Assembly: GCF_900547205.1 (NCBI RefSeq) | Contig: NZ_URFY01000019.1 | Location: forward strand, 1-64,000 | Reading direction: 5' to 3' | From: an uncultured Bacteroides sp. | GTDB lineage: Bacteria > Bacteroidota > Bacteroidia > Bacteroidales > Bacteroidaceae | DNA length: 64,000 bases | In this document: positions 1-7,123 of the stretch, piece after piece | Layout: each line of letters begins with the position of its first letter | Position numbering within the stretch: position 1 is the first letter of the stretch | Position numbers and translations under genes: made by a program | Notes under the pieces: model-generated | Told to the model about the DNA's origin: nothing | What the model saw: the letters and a program-made list of their open reading frames with translations, nothing else | The model's database searches: none

Positions 1-878
1 GCCCTGATTTGAGACAATTGGGAATAGTTGCGGTGAAATCCCGCATCTCCGTAGTGCTCCAAATCTGTTGCGCTATTTGCAGGTCTTGCCGAAGGCAATC
101 TTGCCTCAGTAGGAAAAATAGGTTCACTGCATTTCTCAGCCGAACGGGAACCAGGAGTGGTTCCTTTGGGAGTTCCACTGTAGTCGTAATAGAACTTATC
201 GTTGACAGGGTCGAACTCGTATGTACTGTGGTTTAGCGAACGGATGGTTGCATTGATGCTGACACCCGTCAGGTCTACATCATACCCCGCACGGCTTTCC
301 GTATCTATTTCCGGGTCTCCTATCTGTAGTGTTTCCCCGTTGTAATAGAACCACTCGCCATAAGACCGGAGCAGCCGGGACAGGAATCCGTAACTCGTTT
401 CTTTATAGCGGGCAACATAGGGAATGATGTCCGTATGTTTGGGATTGTTGGTTACATTCATCTTCACCCCGCTCTTATCAAGTATGTCACTGACTATCGT
501 ATTCAGATTTTGCTCTACATAACAGTCCATAGAGGGGTCTCTGTCCAGCAGGATGGTAGGGCTTCCTCCTTCCAGAATGACAAATCCCTGATTGCCGTCG
601 AAGCCTTCGGCACGAATATCAGAAATCAGTCCGTAAAATTCAGTTTTCTCTCCACTTTCATGATGGGTCATAGTGATGGACACCTTCTCACCCAGTTGCT
701 TGAATATCACATCGGGGCCGATAGCCCACACGCTTGGCTTGTCAGGACGGTAGTTCACTTTGATTTTGAAACGGTGGTGTGTGCTGACCGACTGAAAGAG
801 CTCCATTGTCACATAATCACAGACTTGTCCTGCTACTTTTATCTCCACGCTTACAGCGTCTAAATTTTTCGATGCCAT
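1..878 (-). CDS. tssI: TssI (VgrG) spike protein, partial
   Basis: The minus-strand reading frame opens with ATG at 878 and is still open at the window edge, so only about 292 N-terminal residues are visible. The protein starts MASKNLDAVSVEIKVAG and contains the VgrG-type gp27-like region: a segment on FYGLISDIRAEG, then SYGFLSRLLRSYGEWFYY, the usual VgrG pattern of a late-opening receptor-like domain followed by the phrase about a poorly conserved tip. In the T6SS it forms the trimeric spike on top of the Hcp tube and carries effectors. It follows tssF by 25 bases in the same orientation, as expected for a baseplate cluster. The C-terminal spike and any effector extension are outside the window. 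Confidence 0.85.
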   Translation of the reverse strand, partial: MASKNLDAVSVEIKVAGQVCDYVTMELFQSVSTHHRFKIKVNYRPDKPSVWAIGPDVIFKQLGEKVSITMTHHESGEKTEFYGLISDIRAEGFDGNQGFVILEGGSPTILLDRDPSMDCYVEQNLNTIVSDILDKSGVKMNVTNNPKHTDIIPYVARYKETSYGFLSRLLRSYGEWFYYNGETLQIGDPEIDTESRAGYDVDLTGVSINATIRSLNHSTYEFDPVNDKFYYDYSGTPKGTTPGSRSAEKCSEPIFPTEARLPSARPANSATDLEHYGDAGFHRNYSQLSQIR

Positions 879-903
879 AGTTATTTTGTTTTATGGGTGA
901 ATA

Positions 904-2721
904 CTATGAGTTAATAAACACACGGTAGTTATAGGTTTCCGGGGACAGCCGCCTGAGTTCGCTGTCTATATCGACCGCAAACTCTTCTTTGTCGAACTCT
1001 TGCATCCCCTCCGATAGCTGTAGATGCACGTCCAATGTCCTTATGAAACCCTCACTTTCTTTTTTACCGGCGGCATATCCCAGCTTTACCTCCACCGAGC
1101 GTATGCTATCGCCATACCTTGCCATGCAGAAGTTGCGTATATCCTCTTTGGTATATATGCTGCCATGTGACAACAGCATGAATCGGTACATATCCATCCG
1201 GCGCTTTACGGACGGCGAGGGCTTTCCTCCATGCGCAGCAGTGACAAACCGTAGCGTGTCTTTGTCTATATCGGGATTCGCGCAGTCATTCAACGGTTCT
1301 CCCGCAAAGATATCATTGGCAAATTCGCCATTAGTGAGGGTATAATCCACGGTTAACCGGGTATCCTTGTCATAGCGTTGGTCTATGACTACATATGACA
1401 GCATTTCCTGCCCTCCGGCTTCGTCTTTATTCTGATTTCCCAGTTGGTTTACCCGTTCCTCTATCTGCCCGATTGCCTCTTTCACTCCGTCTTTCTCTGT
1501 CGAAGAGAAAGCCATGCTTTCATCATACAGCAGGTCTGTCAGCCGGTTAAGAAAATCTTTCGCATCCATAGCATTGAAGCGTTCGCATCCACCCCTTCTG
1601 ACCGAATAACTGCCGGCTGTACCCTCATCCTGTGTGGTGGAGATTTCCCGAAGCCGCTCTCCGTGGTTATCGACAACCGAATCCACAAACTGGAAATATT
1701 CAAATTCTGTCTTTTCCAGTGGGAGAATGGCCGAGACAGAATCCACCTTTCTGGTAATCCTTGCCGGATATCTGTTTACTACGATGAAGGTGTTCATCTG
1801 CACCTTTATCTGTTCCAGTACTTCCTTGGAAAAAGCGGTGGGAAATTCTATATCTATCCACACGGTATCCGCATCACATCCGGATATGAAATCATCCGGA
1901 AGTAGGAAAGAGATTTCTTCCGGCACTCTGCTACGGACCAGCTCTCTGACTTTTAATCCATGAGCTTTCAAGGTCAGATAGTGGGGAGCGTATTTGCCGG
2001 TTATTTCTTCCGTAATCATCCTGCCGAGGTCGTATTTCTCATTGACCGAACATGCCGGGTTGTACTCGATTCCTCCTTTGATTTCTACCGGAATGCCGCC
2101 AATCGTACAATGGCAATAAGGCAGTAATTTCAGATAGCTGCTTTTATCCGATACAAACGGTATATCTATATATAAAGGCAAGTCGTTGAGAGTAGTTACA
2201 TTGCTGCCCATCTTCATCCCGATACTGATTTTTCGTTCCATCACCGGCATTTTGGAGCGAAGGAGGGCAATAGCGTCACGCTCTCCTTCGGGAGTGATGG
2301 TGCAAAACTCATCCGCCGTCACGAGATATTTCAGTTCGGCATTGATAAGGCGGGTTTCGTGCAGCGGAGTGAAATAGAGGTTTTTCATTTTATACTTCTT
2401 CACTATCTCCGTGCTTTTATAAGAAAACAGGTCTGTGGGAAAGACAGTAGCTTGCGCTGTGTACGGCCGTGCCGCAGCAATGGCATGGGCGGATCTGGCA
2501 ACCAATGCCGTGTGGGGAGTAAGAGCGGAAGCTAATTTCTCTAACAATCGGCTTTCAATGGCATGCACATCACCGGACAGCTTGAAGATTTCGCCCGACA
2601 GGGCTTCAATCAACAGTCTGATAAGTGGGTCTATGCCATCTATATTTCGTATGTCATACAGGGCTGCCGCCTGTCTGAACATCCGGGCTTTAATACTTTC
2701 TTTAGTAAATAGGTTTGCCAT
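904..2721 (-). CDS. tssF: TssF-like T6SS baseplate protein
   Basis: A 605-aa protein of the length typical for TssF/VasA. The N-terminus (DPLIRLLIEALSGEIFKLSG, residues ~31-50, then SRLLEKLASALTPH) matches the start of TssF proteins, where a conserved helix precedes the wedge-forming body. No signal peptide or membrane segment is present, as expected for a cytoplasmic baseplate wedge protein that works with TssE, TssG and TssK to dock the VgrG spike and start sheath assembly. It lies between tssE and tssI in one transcription unit with short gaps of 31 and 25 bases. Identification rests on the N-terminal pattern, length and context; the middle and C-terminal parts are too divergent for me to assign subdomains by eye. 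Confidence 0.85.
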   Translation of the reverse strand: MANLFTKESIKARMFRQAAALYDIRNIDGIDPLIRLLIEALSGEIFKLSGDVHAIESRLLEKLASALTPHTALVARSAHAIAAARPYTAQATVFPTDLFSYKSTEIVKKYKMKNLYFTPLHETRLINAELKYLVTADEFCTITPEGERDAIALLRSKMPVMERKISIGMKMGSNVTTLNDLPLYIDIPFVSDKSSYLKLLPYCHCTIGGIPVEIKGGIEYNPACSVNEKYDLGRMITEEITGKYAPHYLTLKAHGLKVRELVRSRVPEEISFLLPDDFISGCDADTVWIDIEFPTAFSKEVLEQIKVQMNTFIVVNRYPARITRKVDSVSAILPLEKTEFEYFQFVDSVVDNHGERLREISTTQDEGTAGSYSVRRGGCERFNAMDAKDFLNRLTDLLYDESMAFSSTEKDGVKEAIGQIEERVNQLGNQNKDEAGGQEMLSYVVIDQRYDKDTRLTVDYTLTNGEFANDIFAGEPLNDCANPDIDKDTLRFVTAAHGGKPSPSVKRRMDMYRFMLLSHGSIYTKEDIRNFCMARYGDSIRSVEVKLGYAAGKKESEGFIRTLDVHLQLSEGMQEFDKEEFAVDIDSELRRLSPETYNYRVFINS

Positions 2722-2752
2722 ACGTTTTCATTTTATATTTCAACTGCCTCAT

Positions 2753-3193
2753 TTATTCATTTGATAAAGGGCCCATGTATAATTTGTAACCGAATCCGCA
2801 GGGTGCTCCGGTGGAGTTCAGTGTAGCGAGGACTGTAATATCTACCCGCTTGCGTATCATCCGGTTATCCAGAACTTCCTCCCTGACTACTTCTTGTAGA
2901 TTTACCGACAGGGTGATGTCAGATATGCGTTTCTCATAAGTGGAAATCGCCTGCATCACGTATCCGGTAAACAGTTCCTTCCATTGTTCGGCGGAAACAA
3001 TTCGTTCAAAGTCCAACTCCCAGATACGACAACCGTACTTGGGGTCGAAGCGATGCTCCCCCGGACAGGTGGTCAACAACAGTTCGATATGCCGGTCGAT
3101 GGATTCCAGTTCGGAACATCTTTCCAGTTGTCGGCTCTCTCCTTCGAAGAGCCTGCCTAAACGTACCGGTAGTTTATAGTATTTCTGTTTCAT
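2753..3193 (-). CDS. tssE: TssE-like gp25/GPW baseplate protein
   Basis: A 146-aa protein with the gp25/lysozyme-like baseplate signature: IDRHIELLLTTCPGEHRFDPKYG around residues 34-56, followed by ISDITLSVNL and a C-terminal beta strand region. In phage T4 gp25 and T6SS TssE the corresponding Glu-Arg-type motif (here GEHRF) is essential for sheath initiation at the baseplate. The ATG overlaps the stop of the upstream gene by four bases (ATGA), indicating translational coupling. Context with tssF and tssI downstream supports the call strongly. Confidence 0.88.
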   Translation of the reverse strand: MKQKYYKLPVRLGRLFEGESRQLERCSELESIDRHIELLLTTCPGEHRFDPKYGCRIWELDFERIVSAEQWKELFTGYVMQAISTYEKRISDITLSVNLQEVVREEVLDNRMIRKRVDITVLATLNSTGAPCGFGYKLYMGPLSNE

Positions 3194-3648
3194 CTTCCAA
3201 AGAATTTACTTTGTCGTGGCCCGGCTATTCTACCGCCCCACATACTGCTATGTCCTGTGTCATACCGGCGCTCAATGCCGAATGAGTTTCTTTTGTACAA
3301 GTTGTGCGACCATAAGTAGGGATTCCTCCGGTCTGCCAGTATCCCCTCCAGCTTTGCCAGAAGCAGTCTCCTGTCGGAAAGATGGCTTTCCAGAACATAG
3401 GTCATATAAGTTCCGGTGTAGGGCTGGTATTGTGAAATGAATAATTCACATCCGCCTCCTTGCATCGAGACTTCGCATCTCTCCAGCATGGTATCATAAC
3501 TGATATATACTCCCGTCAATCCGCAAGCCGATGCGGGGGAAGCATAGGGAACTGCCGTCCCGATGTACCCGAGCTTCTCAACCTCCCCGCCTTGCCAAAG
3601 ACCGGTTTTGAGTAGTCCTGCCATTTCATGTAGTGAGTATGTATCCAT
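3190..3648 (-). CDS. Uncharacterised T6SS-locus protein (152 aa), possible TssG equivalent
   Basis: I do not recognise a domain in this 152-aa protein. It has no signal peptide or membrane helix. It is rich in Gly, Ser and Tyr, has a hydrophobic N-terminal helix (residues ~1-20) and ends with a basic, Gly/Arg-rich tail. It is translationally coupled to tssE (four-base overlap) and sits four bases after the TssD-like gene upstream. Baseplate clusters usually place TssG next to TssE and TssF, so it could be a shortened TssG counterpart, but it is less than half the length of proteobacterial TssG and I see no diagnostic motif. The assignment is positional only. Confidence 0.55.
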   Translation of the reverse strand: MDTYSLHEMAGLLKTGLWQGGEVEKLGYIGTAVPYASPASACGLTGVYISYDTMLERCEVSMQGGGCELFISQYQPYTGTYMTYVLESHLSDRRLLLAKLEGILADRRNPYLWSHNLYKRNSFGIERRYDTGHSSMWGGRIAGPRQSKFFGR

Positions 3649-3652
3649 CGTA

Positions 3653-4072
3653 TTATCGTTTTAGCTCAAATTCATCACCACCCATCCGGACAGACGGAAG
3701 GGTCATTACAATTGTCTTTACCGACACATTTTCCTGCGATACATTGCGGTAATGCACGCAACTCGCATCGCTGAATTTTATCTCGAACAGTGCGCCTTCG
3801 TTCATGGCATCGCTGTTGCGGTAGAACCGGACTACTCCGTTTTCTTTTCTGTTCGCTTGCATTATCCAGTTTTCCACCTCCGCATTCACCGGTTCTGAAA
3901 ATACGGCGTATGCTTCCATATATTCTTTGGCGTTATTTCCCGACTCATAGGCAATATCAAATTCAGACAAGATGTGCGCCTGCCCGCAAAGTGTCATCTC
4001 GCATACCATATCCGGATTGCGTCTGTCCGCAAACACTTCTTTTCCTTTAAACAGCCTGTCGAAAAATCCCAT
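3653..4072 (-). CDS. Divergent TssD/Hcp-like protein
   Basis: This 139-aa protein looks like a remote member of the Hcp/TssD family. It starts with a short basic extension (MGFFDRLFKGKEVFADRRNP), followed by alternating beta strands and an acidic middle, with VENWIMQANRKENGVVRFYR placed where TssD proteins have their helix followed by a strand. It ends with a final beta strand (VKTIVMTLPSVRMGG). The GRPxS-xxGG motif of canonical Hcp is missing, so it is unlikely to polymerise as the main tube and may instead be a specialised adaptor ring or tip-proximal disc. It is six bases downstream of another TssD-like gene. The family call is moderate; the role is inferred. Confidence 0.5.
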   Translation of the reverse strand: MGFFDRLFKGKEVFADRRNPDMVCEMTLCGQAHILSEFDIAYESGNNAKEYMEAYAVFSEPVNAEVENWIMQANRKENGVVRFYRNSDAMNEGALFEIKFSDASCVHYRNVSQENVSVKTIVMTLPSVRMGGDEFELKR

Positions 4073-4078
4073 AGTTAT

Positions 4079-4486
4079 TTATCTGTTATTAAAAAATAAA
4101 TCGTTGTCCGTTGCAATCTCTTTGGCTTCTATCACAATGATAGTTGCCACGCCTTTTTTTACTCGCGAATCGTAGTTCATACGATAGCTCCTTACCGATG
4201 CGCCCGCAAATTGTAGCTTGACAAAGGTCGTTTCGTGTTCGTCCAGCGTAACAATCGCCCCGTTCTCCTGACGGAAAGTGTCAAATAGCCATCCCAACAA
4301 GGTAGCGTCTGCAAATCCGTCAATGACAATGCGTATTTCACCTCCGCAAACGCCGGAAGTGATTTCACCTTTACGCCCCACAGTCCGGCTCAAACTGTAA
4401 TCATAGTGTTTCAGCGGATACTTTCCCCGGTACTCCGACTGGGGAAGGTCGGTGTTTTCTTTATGGAGGTACAGGTAGGTTTGCAT
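4079..4486 (-). CDS. tssD: TssD/Hcp paralogue (third variant)
   Basis: A 135-aa TssD-family protein. It retains the hallmark of the Bacteroidetes Hcp fold: a loop TVGRKGEITSGVCGGEIRI (residues ~36-54) equivalent to the DVDSKGRPSSNIYGG stretch of the major TssD, then the helix-turn LLGWLFDTFRQENGAIV and a long C-terminal strand pair. It differs from the other TssD copies in having a charged N-terminal strand (YLYLHKENTDL). It lies directly after the putative effector/immunity pair and before the second Hcp-like gene, suggesting a dedicated carrier or an additional tube disc. It is unlikely to be the main tube subunit because the gene at 11554-11943 fits that role better. Confidence 0.7.
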   Translation of the reverse strand: MQTYLYLHKENTDLPQSEYRGKYPLKHYDYSLSRTVGRKGEITSGVCGGEIRIVIDGFADATLLGWLFDTFRQENGAIVTLDEHETTFVKLQFAGASVRSYRMNYDSRVKKGVATIIVIEAKEIATDNDLFFNNR

Positions 4487-4556
4487 ATTATTATTTCATT
4501 TACTAATTCCTTAAAATGGTTAATATCGTTGTATTCATTATATTTGAATTTATTTA

Positions 4557-5210
4557 TCATTCTTGTTGCTGAGCTTGTTCATGTTTTCCTTTTTCCCATT
4601 TACTTTTGTCAAAAACAGAGTTCCTCCAAGCGTCTATAATTTCTTTTTTGTTTTTTGAATTAGTATAATTCATAGATACTTCGATATATTTATTCCCAAT
4701 AAGGCTCATATACGATATCCCATATATTTTTTTATTTGTTGGATATGGCAAATAGAGCTGATAAGAATAAGTTTGAAATTCTATGTTATCAATAAATTCT
4801 TTTTCTATTGGGGATATGCTGATAATTTCAACAGGTGATCGTACACTGCTTATTGACTCCATACTCGAGGCCATAAATTCTTTTAATTCTTCTATATTAC
4901 CTTTTACATTATGATAAATACATGAACGGAAAGTGTTCAATGTCTCCTTTTTTAGTGAAACCAAAGATGATATAAAAGGCATGGATAACTTTGTGTCAAA
5001 ATATTCCTGTGCTTCATTCACATCTTCCTCATTTATTTTTTGAGTAAGCTCCCATCCTTCAGGAATTGTCATTTTCCATCCGGCAGAATCACTAATGTAA
5101 GCATTATCTTCTATCCGTCCTTCATCGAAGTACGCAGACATATCTTCCCTGGTCCGGCAAGAAACGGACAACAATATGATAAATATCAATACTATTCTAT
5201 TTACCTTCAT
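4557..5210 (-). CDS. Lipoprotein, probable immunity protein for the adjacent effector
   Basis: A 217-aa protein with a clear lipoprotein signal peptide: a basic start, hydrophobic core and lipobox LSVSC with Cys near residue 18, so the mature protein should sit in the periplasm or on a membrane. I do not recognise the mature domain (motif GWKMTIPEGWEL, then alternating strands and helices). The ORF overlaps the end of the upstream LysM gene by 14 bases, the usual arrangement of a T6SS effector and its cognate immunity protein. A periplasmic immunity protein would imply a toxin acting in the periplasm or on the inner membrane. Function is inferred from context only. Confidence 0.65.
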   Translation of the reverse strand: MKVNRIVLIFIILLSVSCRTREDMSAYFDEGRIEDNAYISDSAGWKMTIPEGWELTQKINEEDVNEAQEYFDTKLSMPFISSLVSLKKETLNTFRSCIYHNVKGNIEELKEFMASSMESISSVRSPVEIISISPIEKEFIDNIEFQTYSYQLYLPYPTNKKIYGISYMSLIGNKYIEVSMNYTNSKNKKEIIDAWRNSVFDKSKWEKGKHEQAQQQE

Positions 5211-6264
5211 TTATCTCTTTTTGTAAATCATTTAAAAACTCTTCTTGTCTTTTACGCTCCCGACATTGCCGGTAAAAACCGGGCCATTTACTCGGACCGT
5301 ACAGTTCTCCTAAATCCCAGCTTATTCTCATCACTCCGTACAATAGGACAAACTCTCCCACCAAAGGTATTTCAACCCCACCAAAATAGCTGGCACCACT
5401 TGCCATTACTCCCAATGCTCCAACTCCGACATCGTTATATGAATTCGGACCTATGTTCCCATTCTGAATTTCGGATATACCTATTCCTAATGATACAACA
5501 CCAGTGGATGTACCCAAGGCACTTATTCCCTTATTCATCTTAATGGCATAATTAAACTGAGATTTATAATTGGAGATGAGTTGAGCCGATTGACTCTGAT
5601 TACCGCAATATCCCATTTTCCGAGTTACATATTTCCCGCCATTTTTATAAATAAAGCATCCATTTTCATTGGCTTGATTATACAACAAGGTTTTAGGTAA
5701 ATACCCATGAATACTTGCACTGGTCGAAATAATGTCGATTATTTGCTGAGTAGATAGTTGAGGTATAGAGATAGGAGTGCCCGAGGAAGTTCCGAGGCCG
5801 TAGCTTTCCCTAATTGGATTTTGTTTCAAATAATCCCCCAATAAATCATGAGAACTTTCACTTACGATTAGTTTTTGTCCTATTTGCAGTTTATCCGGGG
5901 TACTTATCTTATTCCATTTAATTAAGTTCTCAATTGAAACTCGGTACTCTCTAGCAATGGATGTTAAGGTATCTCCCTGTTGCACAATATATATCTTTGC
6001 ACCGTTTGGCGTAATTCCATTGATACTACGTTCAATCATTTCCGGTGAATTATCGACATATTGATGCCTTACCAATTTAAATCTATTCATTTGAGGTGAA
6101 ACATCACCTGCATGCGAGTACCCATTGAAATTGGGAGGATTGATGACCGAGGAGTGCGTAAACGCATATCCCAAACCAATAATGAAACCTTCGTATGGGT
6201 GTCCAATGTCTTGCAGGTAAGCAAAATCCGCTATTGTAATGTAAAACTCCTTGTATTTACTCAT
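5197..6264 (-). CDS. Putative T6SS effector with LysM domain
   Basis: A 355-aa protein using the ATG at 6264 (MSKYKEFYI); a longer version would need a TTG start inside the upstream gene. A LysM peptidoglycan-binding domain occupies residues ~91-135 (IYIVQQGDTLTSIAREYRVS, NLIKWNK, LQIGQKLIV). The N-terminal ~85 residues are unrecognised. Residues ~240-310 are rich in Gly, Ala, Ser, Val and Ile and amphipathic or hydrophobic, and the C-terminus is highly charged, reminiscent of membrane-active toxins, but I see no catalytic motif. There is no signal peptide, as expected for T6SS cargo. It is embedded between TssD paralogues and overlaps a lipoprotein gene, so I infer an effector delivered to the target periplasm. 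The toxic activity is unknown. Confidence 0.65.
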   Translation of the reverse strand: MSKYKEFYITIADFAYLQDIGHPYEGFIIGLGYAFTHSSVINPPNFNGYSHAGDVSPQMNRFKLVRHQYVDNSPEMIERSINGITPNGAKIYIVQQGDTLTSIAREYRVSIENLIKWNKISTPDKLQIGQKLIVSESSHDLLGDYLKQNPIRESYGLGTSSGTPISIPQLSTQQIIDIISTSASIHGYLPKTLLYNQANENGCFIYKNGGKYVTRKMGYCGNQSQSAQLISNYKSQFNYAIKMNKGISALGTSTGVVSLGIGISEIQNGNIGPNSYNDVGVGALGVMASGASYFGGVEIPLVGEFVLLYGVMRISWDLGELYGPSKWPGFYRQCRERKRQEEFLNDLQKEINEGK

Positions 6265-6269
6265 AGTTT

Positions 6270-6674
6270 TCAAACCCAATGATTGTCAAAACTTATCCCA
6301 TTGATAATTATTTCGTCTGGAGAAATCAGTAATTCAGATTGAATACCTATGCCGGCATCAATCAGGCGTTCAAAATTCACGCAATACGCGTTCATAAATA
6401 GTACTCTCAGCGGGGCGCTTGTTGTTTTCGAGCGAAAGACTACTTCGCCGTTCTTCGGGTTCGAACTCATTGCCCAATGATAAATGCTTTCCGGAAGGGA
6501 AGTTGTCAATCCGACTAACATTCGTCCACCACGGGTTTCGTCCTGCGGCTGCCCTTTTGGGTCAACAGATTGGCTGAAACTGATGCTGAACTGACTAATT
6601 TCATATTCCTGACCGTCCAGGATAAACCAGCCAGTCAAGTCACTATCTATTAATGGTAAAGAAAATAGTTCCAT
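6270..6674 (-). CDS. tssD: TssD/Hcp paralogue immediately upstream of the effector
   Basis: A 134-aa TssD-family protein with the conserved loop SVDPKGQPQDETRGGRMLV (residues ~35-53) aligned to the GRPSSNIYGG loop of the major TssD, followed by SIYHWAMSSNPKNGEVVFRS. It ends in a terminal Trp-Val after a strand like that of the major Hcp (QNWPK versus DNHWV). Its stop codon is five bases before the effector start, so the two are almost certainly co-translated. Hcp rings often bind small effectors in their lumen; the pairing suggests a dedicated carrier. That role is inferred, while the family membership is clear from the shared loop and length. Confidence 0.78.
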   Translation of the reverse strand: MELFSLPLIDSDLTGWFILDGQEYEISQFSISFSQSVDPKGQPQDETRGGRMLVGLTTSLPESIYHWAMSSNPKNGEVVFRSKTTSAPLRVLFMNAYCVNFERLIDAGIGIQSELLISPDEIIINGISFDNHWV

Positions 6675-6679
6675 AATTT

Positions 6680-7108
6680 TTATTTGTTAATTGTCCAACG
6701 GTTTTCGAGTGTAGTTTCGCCAACTTTAATTATACGTGCCTGAAGTGTAATTCTCGTCTCTATATAAGATTTGCCTTTTTGGGTGTATTCAATTACCATA
6801 TCAATACAGGCGGCCTGTTGAAAGAATACTTTTTCCAGCGGTTCATTATCTTCATTGCACAGTACGATTGATCCGTCTTCATATTTAGTGGAGTCCAGCA
6901 TCCAACGAAGCATATCATTTTGCGGCAATCCACTATAGGTCAGAATTATTGTTCCTCCGCGAACTTCGGTTTGTGGTTTACCGTTGATATCTACCCCTTG
7001 GGAAAAACTGTAACTGCAACTTTCAAGTTCATAACTGTCTTTGTACAATCCCGAAATGCTGGAATCGCTCAAAGCACCTATTCTTAAAAAACTTTTGTGT
7101 CCAAACAT
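6680..7108 (-). CDS. tssD: TssD/Hcp paralogue
   Basis: A 142-aa TssD-family protein. The loop GVDINGKPQTEVRGGTIIL is the equivalent of the major Hcp loop, followed by the helix LRWMLDSTKYEDGSIVL and a long final strand pair (ITLQARIIKVGETTLENRW), closely matching the end of the major TssD (VSAQVIKIGGAQFEQNW). It has an extra N-terminal extension of about 20 residues. It follows tssH by 15 bases and precedes the second paralogue by five bases. Two adjacent variant TssD genes ahead of an effector suggest a hetero-oligomeric or cargo-specific Hcp, though a simple duplication is equally possible. Confidence 0.78.
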   Translation of the reverse strand: MFGHKSFLRIGALSDSSISGLYKDSYELESCSYSFSQGVDINGKPQTEVRGGTIILTYSGLPQNDMLRWMLDSTKYEDGSIVLCNEDNEPLEKVFFQQAACIDMVIEYTQKGKSYIETRITLQARIIKVGETTLENRWTINK

Positions 7109-7123
7109 AGTATCATTATTTTA

